Below, piece after piece: positions 43,647 through 49,923 of a DNA stretch of 64,000 nucleotides. The DNA comes from Paenibacillus_Z sp042653205 (lineage in GTDB: Bacteria; Bacillota; Bacilli; Paenibacillales; Paenibacillaceae). Below the pieces are notes generated by a model. The model was not told the DNA's origin, did not search any database, and saw nothing but the letters and a program-made list of their open reading frames with translations. Location of the stretch: positions 62,001-126,000 of the forward strand of contig NZ_JBHSHY010000002.1 in NCBI RefSeq assembly GCF_042653205.1. Direction: 5' to 3'. Numbering within the stretch: the first letter of the stretch is position 1; the number at the start of each line of letters is the position of its first letter. The translations under genes and the position numbers were made by a program.

Positions 43647-44294
43647 ATGACAACATCCACGCTGGAACAACTGCCGACAGACATCGCGAACGGACTGCTG
43701 CAAATCAATGCGGTCGCGCTGCGCCCGAACGATCCGTTCACCTGGACGTCCGGCTTGAAATCGCCGATCTATTGCGACAATCGCCTGACGATGTCGTATC
43801 CGGCGATCCGCGACCAGATCGCGGAAGGATTCGCGGCGGTGATCCGCACGCAGTATCCGGACTGCCAGGCGGTCGCCGGCATCGCGACCGGCGGCATTCC
43901 GCACGCGGCCTGGGCGGCGCAGAAGCTGAACCTGCCGATGCTCTACGTCCGCGACAAGGCGAAGGGCCACGGCAAAACGAACCAGATCGAAGGCCATTTC
44001 GAGCCCGGCCAGAAGGTCGTGCTGATCGAGGATCTGGTGTCGACCGGCGGCAGCTCGCTGAAGGCGGCGGTCGCGGTGCGCGACGCCGGCTGCGAGGTGC
44101 TGGGCGTCGTGGCGATCTTCACGTACCAATTTCCGCAAGCCGCCGAAGCGTTCGCGGAAGCGGGCATTCCGCTCGCGACGCTGTCGAATTATTCGGCGCT
44201 GATCGACGTGGCGCTCGAGAACGGCATCGTTCAGCAGAGCGACGTCGCCCTGCTGCAAGCGTGGCGGGAAAATCCGCAAGCGTTCGGCGCGTAA
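43647..44294 (+). CDS. pyrE: Orotate phosphoribosyltransferase
   Basis: PRTase of 215 aa converting orotate and PRPP to OMP. The PRPP loop VVLIEDLVSTGGSSLKA and the flexible loop KGHGKTNQIEG are present. Its ATG follows the pyrF stop codon without any gap, with AGGAGCTG inside pyrF as RBS. Confidence 0.96.
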   Translation: MTTSTLEQLPTDIANGLLQINAVALRPNDPFTWTSGLKSPIYCDNRLTMSYPAIRDQIAEGFAAVIRTQYPDCQAVAGIATGGIPHAAWAAQKLNLPMLYVRDKAKGHGKTNQIEGHFEPGQKVVLIEDLVSTGGSSLKAAVAVRDAGCEVLGVVAIFTYQFPQAAEAFAEAGIPLATLSNYSALIDVALENGIVQQSDVALLQAWRENPQAFGA

Positions 44295-44323
44295 GCTGCC
44301 GGCCGCTGGCCGCGATATGCGTC

Positions 44324-44353
44324 CCGGAGACCCGCGCAATCAGCGGGTTCCGG
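44324..44353 (+). other. Hairpin upstream of the pyr terminator
   Basis: CCCGC (44331-44335) pairs with GCGGG (44343-44347), with flanking CCGG arms (44324-44327 and 44350-44353). It has no T-run and stands directly before the main terminator. Confidence 0.4.
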
Positions 44354-44366
44354 CCGTTCTCTTCAG

Positions 44367-44403
44367 ACAGGATCCGCCTACTAGGGCGGGTCCTGTTTTT
44401 TTT
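44367..44403 (+). terminator. Terminator of the pyr operon
   Basis: A 12-bp stem (44367-44378 with 44385-44396, one G-U pair) and 6-nt loop are followed by eight T. Confidence 0.93.
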
Positions 44404-44441
44404 CGTCGCCAAGCTCCGTGTTTCATCCTTCCGCAGGCGGG

Positions 44442-44470
44442 TTATATGTAGCTAACCTGCCGCATACAAT
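44442..44470 (+). promoter_or_regulatory. Candidate sigma-E promoter
   Basis: CATACAAT (44463-44470) matches the sigma-E -10 consensus in full. TTATATG (44442-44448) matches five of seven positions of KMATATT, with a 14-bp spacer. Predicted start near 44477. It would drive the small gene at 44513 in the mother cell. Confidence 0.45.
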
Positions 44471-44512
44471 GGAGTGTTCCGCCAAAATAGATTGCTAGAA
44501 TGCGAGGAAGCC

Positions 44513-44764
44513 ATGATGCACATATTTTACAAGCGATTGATGGATTCGACGGAAGACCTCCTGTACCGGGTACGGATATACGACCGGGAGCTGAAGAAAT
44601 GCGACGAAATCTTGCAGATGGACGAAGCGTACGGCCAGCTGCGCCGCGCCTTCGACGCGATAGATGCGCGCAATGAATCCGCGATGGAGCGCGTGGCGGC
44701 GAAGCTGCTGCACATGCGGCAGCGGCTGATCACGATGATGGAGGATTTGCTGCACGCGGCTTGA
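44513..44764 (+). CDS. Small helical protein, possible sporulation gene
   Basis: Unrecognised protein of 83 aa (82 from ATG 44516). It is predicted to be almost all helix and highly charged (STEDLLYRVRIYDRELKKC, RRAFDAIDARNESAMERVAA), with no membrane segment or signal peptide. CGAGGAAG precedes the tandem ATG codons. An in-frame GTG at 44474 would sit at the predicted transcription start, so the shorter form is preferred. The sigma-E-like promoter upstream is the only hint of function. Confidence 0.65.
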   Translation: MMHIFYKRLMDSTEDLLYRVRIYDRELKKCDEILQMDEAYGQLRRAFDAIDARNESAMERVAAKLLHMRQRLITMMEDLLHAA

Positions 44765-44771
44765 ATGGGGG

Positions 44772-44930
44772 GGCCGGAAGGGAAAATGACCTCCGGGCGG
44801 AACGGATCTGCGCTCGCTGTTGCAGACGGAAATTTTCATTGTAGGAAATGATTAAAGGTGAATTTCCGTCTGCAAAGGCGACCACTTCGTTGCTCCGATT
44901 CCGTTCCGCCCTCCGGTCATTTTCCCGGCC
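44772..44930. repeat. 159-bp imperfect foldback (long inverted repeat)
   Basis: Four nested perfect arm pairs: GGCCGG (44772-44777 with 44925-44930), GAAAATGACC (44782-44791 with 44915-44924), GGGCGGAACGGA (44795-44806 with 44900-44911) and TGCAGACGGAAATT (44821-44834 with 44861-44874). A 26-nt loop closes the structure, and unpaired internal segments are 3, 14 and 25 nt. There is no T-run and no clear coding frame. It may be a MITE-like relic or a large RNA hairpin. No target-site duplication is obvious. Confidence 0.7.
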
Positions 44931-44984
44931 CACGATCGAAACCCGTGTGCAGCAAAATGAAGAAGGAAGAAGAGAAAAAACCTC

Positions 44985-45013
44985 TTGCCAGCCGGTGGAG
45001 GTGATGGTAATAT
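44985..45013 (+). promoter_or_regulatory. Sigma-A promoter of the ABC-2 exporter operon
   Basis: TTGCCA (44985-44990), a 17-bp spacer and TAATAT (45008-45013). It places the transcription start near 45020, just ahead of the riboswitch-like leader. Confidence 0.75.
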
Positions 45014-45019
45014 GTAACA

Positions 45020-45166
45020 TTAAATGGAAGGGTTTCTAGGGATCCGCTTCGAGGCGAACCGAGCGAAACCGGGCATGGACGATAGTCCGCCACACCGTAG
45101 GGATAAAAGACCTTCGGCAAGTTCCACCCAGCAGGACTGGGCGGCGTTTGCGCGGAGGTCTTTTTT
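45020..45166 (+). ncRNA. ykkC-family-like riboswitch with terminator platform
   Basis: In order, the leader carries CTAGGGATCCG (45036-45046), CCGAGCG (45059-45065), ACACCG (45092-45097) and GGGATAAAAG (45100-45109). These correspond to the ykkC-class conserved blocks CUAGGGUUCCG, CCGAGAG, ACACGG and GGGAUAAAAG. The final block GCCCGGGAGA is not conserved. A terminator stem AAAAGACCTTCG (45105-45116) with CGGAGGTCTTTT (45153-45164) and six T uses part of the conserved GGGATAAAAG as its left arm. That is a classic ligand-dependent switch layout. The ykkC subclasses sense guanidine, ppGpp, PRPP or nucleotides; I cannot assign the ligand. Confidence 0.6.
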
Positions 45167-45215
45167 GCTTTACTCCGACGAAGCGCCGCGGGCAAAGAAA
45201 AAGGAGGGGAATCGC

Positions 45216-46205
45216 GTGATCGCACTTCGGACGCAGGCGCTGCGCAAAGTATTCGCGGTCAAACGCAAGGACGCCGGCTTGGCCGGGAGTTTCCGGTCGC
45301 TGCTGAAGCCGGCATGGGAGGAGAAGGTCGCGGTGCGCGGCATCGATTTGACGGTGCGGCAGGGGGAGATGGTCGCGTTCCTCGGGCCGAACGGGGCGGG
45401 CAAGTCGACGACGATCAAGATGCTGACGGGAATATTGCACCCGTCCTCAGGAGAGGCGAAGGTGCTCGGCTTCACGCCGTGGCGCGAACGGGAGAAGCTG
45501 GCGTACCGCATCGGCGCGGTCTTCGGCCAGAAATCGCAGCTCTGGTACCACCTGCCGCCGATCGACACGTTCGACCTCGTCAGCCGGATATACGAGCTCG
45601 ACCGCCGCGACTACCGGAGCCGGCGCGACGATCTGATCGCGCGCTTCGAGCTCGGACCGTATTTGCACACGCCGGTGCGCAAGCTGTCGCTCGGGGAGCG
45701 GATGCGCTGCGAAATTGCGGTATCGTTCCTCCACCGGCCGCAGCTGCTCTTCCTCGACGAGCCGACGATCGGGCTGGACGTCGTCGTGAAGCAGCGGATC
45801 CGCGAGCTGATCCGCGAGTCGAACCGGACGGAAGGGACGACGGTGTTCCTGACGTCGCACGACGCGGGCGATATGGAGGAGCTGTGCTCGCGCGCGGTCG
45901 TCATCCATCACGGCGGCATCCTGCTCGACGCGCCCGTCGACCGGCTGAAGCGGGAGGTGCTGAACCGCAAAATCATCTCGCTCACGATGGCCGCGGGCTC
46001 GGACGCGTCCGCGCTGCCGCCGCTCCGGGGCACGAGCGTCCTTGCCCGGGACGGCCGGCGGCTGAAACTCGCTGTCGATCTGGCGGCCACCGACATCGAA
46101 GCCGTGCTCGGCGCGGTCATCGGCGCGTACCGGCTCGACGACGTCACCGTCGAAGACCCGCCGATGGAGGAAATCATCACGCATATATACGGAACGGGAG
46201 GGTAG
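45216..46205 (+). CDS. ABC-2 exporter ATP-binding protein (COG4586-like)
   Basis: ATPase of 329 aa with Walker A LGPNGAGKST (57-65 core), signature LSLGERMRCE, Walker B LLFLDEPTIGLD and switch His in TSHDAGD. The lengthened N-terminus before the first strand (KRKDAGLAGSFRSLLKPAWEEK) and the C-terminal domain match the COG4586 type, which pairs with two different ABC-2 permeases. The start is GTG 45216 with AAGGAGGGG upstream. It is the first gene after the riboswitch-like leader. Confidence 0.9.
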   Translation: MIALRTQALRKVFAVKRKDAGLAGSFRSLLKPAWEEKVAVRGIDLTVRQGEMVAFLGPNGAGKSTTIKMLTGILHPSSGEAKVLGFTPWREREKLAYRIGAVFGQKSQLWYHLPPIDTFDLVSRIYELDRRDYRSRRDDLIARFELGPYLHTPVRKLSLGERMRCEIAVSFLHRPQLLFLDEPTIGLDVVVKQRIRELIRESNRTEGTTVFLTSHDAGDMEELCSRAVVIHHGGILLDAPVDRLKREVLNRKIISLTMAAGSDASALPPLRGTSVLARDGRRLKLAVDLAATDIEAVLGAVIGAYRLDDVTVEDPPMEEIITHIYGTGG

Positions 46206-46211
46206 CGGGCC

Positions 46212-47051
46212 ATGCGCAATGCGAACGATTTGGCAGTCCGGCGGCCGCGGCCGCTGTCCGCCGGAGGTTTGAAGGCCGCCGCGGTCGCTCGGATCACGAT
46301 GAGGCAGCAGCTGGCGTACAAGACGGATTTTCTGATGCGCGCGAGTTTCATGTTCATCATCCTGTTCGTGTTCGTCCAGCTCTGGTCCGCGGCGTACGGC
46401 GGCGACCGGACGCGCGTCATCGACGGCTATACGCTGAAGCAGATCATCTGGTATCTCGTCTTCACCGAGGCGATCACCATGGGCGTCCCCGCGCTGTGCG
46501 GCCTGATCGAGAACGAAGTGAAGAGCGGTGACATCGCGGTCCGGCTCATCCGGCCGCTGTCGTACGTCGGCTACCATTATGCCGCCTACATGGCCGAAGC
46601 GGTCTTCCGTTTCTTCGTGCATCTCGCCGTCGGCGGCACCGTCGCCTGGCTGTGCGTCGGGCCGCCGGCGTTCGGTCTCGGCTGGCTGGGATTATTCTCG
46701 CTTACGGCCGGCGCGCTTACGATCGCGTTCATGCTGAACATGATCGTCGCGCTCTGCGCCTTCTGGGTCGAGGAGACGCGGGGCATGGAGTTCGTGCTGC
46801 ACAAACTGCAGTTCACCGTCGGCGGCATGCTTCTGCCGCTCGACCTGATGCCGGAGCCGCTGCAGCGTGTATGCGCCTGGCTGCCGTTTCAGGCGATGCT
46901 GTATTTTCCCGCGCGAACGGCGGTTAATTTCGGGGAGGCGCCGCTCGGCGAACAATTCGCGATTCAGGCCGTCTGGATCGCGATGCTTACGGCGGCCGTG
47001 CTGCTGATCTACAGGAGAGGAGTGTCGAAGCTGCATGTCAACGGCGGATAA
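46212..47051 (+). CDS. ABC-2 family permease, first subunit
   Basis: Protein of 279 aa with six predicted membrane segments and ABC-2 features (MRQQLAYKTDFLMRASFMFI near the N-terminus, then NEVKSGDIAVRLIRPLSY, a coupling-loop-like piece). It lies 6 bases after the ATPase gene and overlaps the next permease by 17 bases. It likely forms a heterodimeric channel; the substrate is not evident. Confidence 0.85.
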   Translation: MRNANDLAVRRPRPLSAGGLKAAAVARITMRQQLAYKTDFLMRASFMFIILFVFVQLWSAAYGGDRTRVIDGYTLKQIIWYLVFTEAITMGVPALCGLIENEVKSGDIAVRLIRPLSYVGYHYAAYMAEAVFRFFVHLAVGGTVAWLCVGPPAFGLGWLGLFSLTAGALTIAFMLNMIVALCAFWVEETRGMEFVLHKLQFTVGGMLLPLDLMPEPLQRVCAWLPFQAMLYFPARTAVNFGEAPLGEQFAIQAVWIAMLTAAVLLIYRRGVSKLHVNGG

Positions 47052-47886
47052 TGAACGCGCCCGGCACGGGACGGGGCCGTCTCCGTTCTGGGCGAGACGG
47101 GCAGGGAGCGCGCTTGCGTTCCTGTTTACCTGCTGGAAGGTGAATCTGGCTTCCGCGATGGAATACCGCGCGAGCTTCTTCTTAATGGCGGGGATGATGT
47201 TCATCAATAACTTCATGTGGCTGTTCTTTTGGAGCCTGTTCTTCGGCAAGTTTCCGGTCGTGAACGGCCGGGGGCTGAACGACGTCATGCTCATGTGGGC
47301 GGTCGGGGCCGGCGGCTTCGGCTGGGCGAACCTGCTGTTCGGCAACTTCACCCGGATCGCCCCGATCGTCGCGAGCGGCCAGCTGGACGTCTACCTGTCG
47401 CAGCCGAAGCCGGTGCTGCTTCACGTGCTGGCGAGCCGGATGTCGCTGACGGCGGCCGGAGACTTCGCGTTCGGCCTCGCCGTGTATGCCTGGGTGGGCG
47501 ACCATTCCGCGAAGGGCGTGCTGCTGTTCGCCGCGGCGCTCTTGATCAGCGGCATGATGTTCATGGGCGTCGTCGTCCTGGCGGGCAGCCTCGCCTTCTT
47601 CATGGGCAACGCGGAGGGACTATCGCAGCAGGTGTTCAACAGCTTCGTCGCGCTGTCGACGTACCCGTCCGACATCTTCAAGGGGCTGGCGAAGGCTTTG
47701 CTCTTCACGGCGCTTCCGGCGGGATTCATCAGCTTCCTGCCGATCGGCCTGATGCGGGACGCCGATCCCGCGTTCGCGCTGAAGGCCGTCGGCGCCACGC
47801 TCTTGTTCGGCGCGGCTGCGGTTCTCGCGTTCCGGCTCGGCTTGAAGCGGTACGCCTCGGGCAACGCTATCGTGCTCCGCGGATAG
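47035..47886 (+). CDS. ABC-2 family permease, second subunit
   Basis: Protein of 283 aa, six membrane segments, with the parallel motif ASGQLDVYLSQPKPVLLHVL, like that of the preceding subunit. The N-terminal ASAMEYRASFFLMAG also parallels it, so the two permeases are distant paralogues. ATG 47035 lies inside the previous gene. Confidence 0.85.
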   Translation: MSTADNERARHGTGPSPFWARRAGSALAFLFTCWKVNLASAMEYRASFFLMAGMMFINNFMWLFFWSLFFGKFPVVNGRGLNDVMLMWAVGAGGFGWANLLFGNFTRIAPIVASGQLDVYLSQPKPVLLHVLASRMSLTAAGDFAFGLAVYAWVGDHSAKGVLLFAAALLISGMMFMGVVVLAGSLAFFMGNAEGLSQQVFNSFVALSTYPSDIFKGLAKALLFTALPAGFISFLPIGLMRDADPAFALKAVGATLLFGAAAVLAFRLGLKRYASGNAIVLRG

Positions 47887-47941
47887 GGCGCCGGCCGTGA
47901 AATGGCCCGAGTCCGCTCCCCCGGTCAGCGTCCGGATTGTC

Positions 47942-47999
47942 GAAAATAGCGCCCGTTCGCGCGGCATGGTCACGGCCGCGTCGAACGGGCGCTATTTTC
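47942..47999 (+). terminator. Long-stem terminator of the ABC-2 operon
   Basis: An 18-bp perfect stem (47942-47959 with 47982-47999) continues into six more pairs after one bulge, with a loop of about 9 nt. The outer arms end in AAAA/TTTT, so it can work in either direction. It is unusually long for an intrinsic terminator. Confidence 0.75.
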
Positions 48000-48110
48000 C
48001 TATATAAAATTCTATTAAAGGCCTTTTCCAGTGTAACCTTTTGTTGCCACGCACCGTCTATTCGGTAGCAAGATTAGAGTTTTCTCATGGGAAGGGGGTT
48101 CGCGGTCGAT

Positions 48111-48869
48111 ATGGGTTGGAGGAAGGGCAAAAGAACCGTGGCCGAAGCTGCCCGTAACGACGTACATAAGGAAGCGCCGGGGCCGGCGGTTCCGGACTCG
48201 AAGCCGCTGCTCGTCGTCGAAGGCGTCGAACGGACCTTTCAGGTCGGCGGACAGCCGCTGCACGTGCTGAAGGGCATTCATATGGAGCTGAAGCCCCGGC
48301 AGCTGGTCATGCTGCGCGGTCGTTCCGGCTCCGGCAAAACGACGCTGCTGAACATGATCGGCGGGCTCGATCAGCCGTCTAAAGGACATATTTTTTTCAA
48401 CGATCTGCCGTTCCATGCGATGAACGACGATCAGCGCACGAAGGTACGGCGCAAGGACATGGGCTTTATTTTCCAGGCGTACGCCTTGATGCCGCTGCTG
48501 TCCGCGTACGAGAACGTCGAGCTGTCGCTTCGCATGGCGGGCTTGCCCGGCGCCGAGTGGAAGCCGCGGGTGGAGCACTGCCTGGAGCTCGTCGGCTTGG
48601 CCAAGCGGATGCATCACCGCCCGTTCGAGCTGTCCGGCGGCGAGCAGCAGCGCGTCGCCATCGCCAAGGCGATCGCCCACCGGCCGAGCTTGCTGCTCGC
48701 GGACGAACCGACGGCTGAGCTGGATTCGCAGATGGCCGCGCAGATCATGTCGGTCTTCCAGACGATTATCCGCACAGAGCATGTCACGATTTGTATGACT
48801 ACGCACGATCCCACGATTTTGGAGGTTGCCGATCATGTTTACGAAATGGTTGACGGGAAGTTCATTTAA
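48111..48869 (+). CDS. MacB/LolD-type ABC ATP-binding protein
   Basis: ATPase of 252 aa with Walker A GRSGSGKTT (70-78), LSGGEQQRVAIAKAI and Walker B LLLADEPTAELD. This is the LolD/MacB/FtsE subtype that works by mechanotransmission with FtsX-like permeases. About 30 non-conserved residues precede the domain. Start is uncertain: ATG 48087 has no RBS, ATG 48111 has GGAAGGGGG 12 nt upstream, and GTG 48138 has GGAGGAAGG 10 nt upstream. It overlaps the next gene by 35 bases. Confidence 0.88.
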   Translation: MGWRKGKRTVAEAARNDVHKEAPGPAVPDSKPLLVVEGVERTFQVGGQPLHVLKGIHMELKPRQLVMLRGRSGSGKTTLLNMIGGLDQPSKGHIFFNDLPFHAMNDDQRTKVRRKDMGFIFQAYALMPLLSAYENVELSLRMAGLPGAEWKPRVEHCLELVGLAKRMHHRPFELSGGEQQRVAIAKAIAHRPSLLLADEPTAELDSQMAAQIMSVFQTIIRTEHVTICMTTHDPTILEVADHVYEMVDGKFI

Positions 48870-49920
48870 GACAGCGGCCGCGATCGTCATCGGCGGTTCG
48901 GTGCTGCTGGCGTCGACCGGCTGCTCGCTGCTGCCGAACGAGGCGAGCGAGGAGGTGCTGCCGGAAATCGCGCCGCCGCAAATCTCCAAGAAGCCGGAGT
49001 ACGAGGTGACGACGACGACGCTGGAGACGAAGCGGACGGAGATTGGCAAGATGATCGCCACGCAGGAAGAGACGCTTTATTTTACGCTCGACGGCAAACG
49101 GCTCAAGGGGCTGAACGTGAAAGTCGGCCAGAAGGTGACCGCCGGGCAGCTGATCGGCTCGCTGGACGTCGACGACATGCGCAAGCAGCTTCGCTCCGAC
49201 AAGCTCAATTTCGCCAAGGATGAGCTGCAGATGAAGGACACGCTGCGCAAGAAGGACGAGATGGACCCGGTCGAGTTCGAGCTGGCGAAGATTGCGTTCG
49301 AGGAGAAGCGCCAGGCGCTCGCCGACGCCGAAGCGGAGATTGCCAAGGCGGAGTTGACGGCGCCGTTCACGGGCACGGTCGTCAGCCTGAATGTCTCGAA
49401 GGGCGATGCGATCAAAGCGTACGACCCGGTGTGCATCATCGCCGACACGGGCAAGCTCACGGCGGCAGCCAAGCTGGCGCCGGAAGACCTCGAAGGCGTC
49501 GCGGTCGGCATGCCGGTCGTCGTCGACATCAACAACGCCGGCGAATTCAGCGGCAAAGTGACGCAGCTTCCCGTCGTCTCGAGCGATGACGGCAATGGCG
49601 GCGGAGGGAACGGGGGCGGCAACGGCGGCGCGCAGCGTCCGGAACGGCCGGAAGATTTTCTGACCGTCTCGCTCGACAAGCCGCTGCCGGCCGGCGTCAT
49701 GCGCGGCACCCCGCTGTCCATCTCCATCATCATGGACCGCAAGGAGAACGCCGTCGTCATCCCGCCGTCCGCGCTGCGCACCATCGGTTCGCGCACGTAC
49801 GTGCAGGTCGTCGACGCGGAAGGCAAGCGCGAGGTGGACGTGGAAGTCGGCCAGCAGACCGCGACGGAAGTGGAAATCCTCAAAGGGTTGACGCCGGGGC
49901 AGAAAGTCGTAGGTAAGTAG
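48835..49920 (+). CDS. MacA/HlyD-type membrane-fusion lipoprotein
   Basis: Periplasmic-adaptor-like protein of 361 aa. A signal peptide ends in LLASTGC, a slightly unusual lipobox. The lipoyl-like half motifs VKVGQKVTAGQLIGSL and AELTAPFTGTVVSLNVSKGDAI flank a short helical hairpin (about 105-165), and beta-barrel/MP domains follow (VVIPPSALRTIGSRTYVQVV). A Gly/Asn-rich insert lies about 253-266. ATG 48835 has GGAGG 9 nt upstream. In Gram-positives such adaptors assist MacB-like pumps in lipid or peptide export or signalling. Confidence 0.88.
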   Translation: MFTKWLTGSSFKTAAAIVIGGSVLLASTGCSLLPNEASEEVLPEIAPPQISKKPEYEVTTTTLETKRTEIGKMIATQEETLYFTLDGKRLKGLNVKVGQKVTAGQLIGSLDVDDMRKQLRSDKLNFAKDELQMKDTLRKKDEMDPVEFELAKIAFEEKRQALADAEAEIAKAELTAPFTGTVVSLNVSKGDAIKAYDPVCIIADTGKLTAAAKLAPEDLEGVAVGMPVVVDINNAGEFSGKVTQLPVVSSDDGNGGGGNGGGNGGAQRPERPEDFLTVSLDKPLPAGVMRGTPLSISIIMDRKENAVVIPPSALRTIGSRTYVQVVDAEGKREVDVEVGQQTATEVEILKGLTPGQKVVGK

Positions 49921-49923
49921 CGT

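Noticed and set aside
44730..45020. Minus-strand frame of 96 codons across the foldback
   Set aside because: It runs through the inverted repeat and promoter of the riboswitch operon and has no RBS or recognisable domain.
45092..45109. TPP riboswitch suggested by GTAGGGA
   Set aside because: The CUGAGA and other THI-box blocks are absent, whereas the ykkC-type blocks occur in order.
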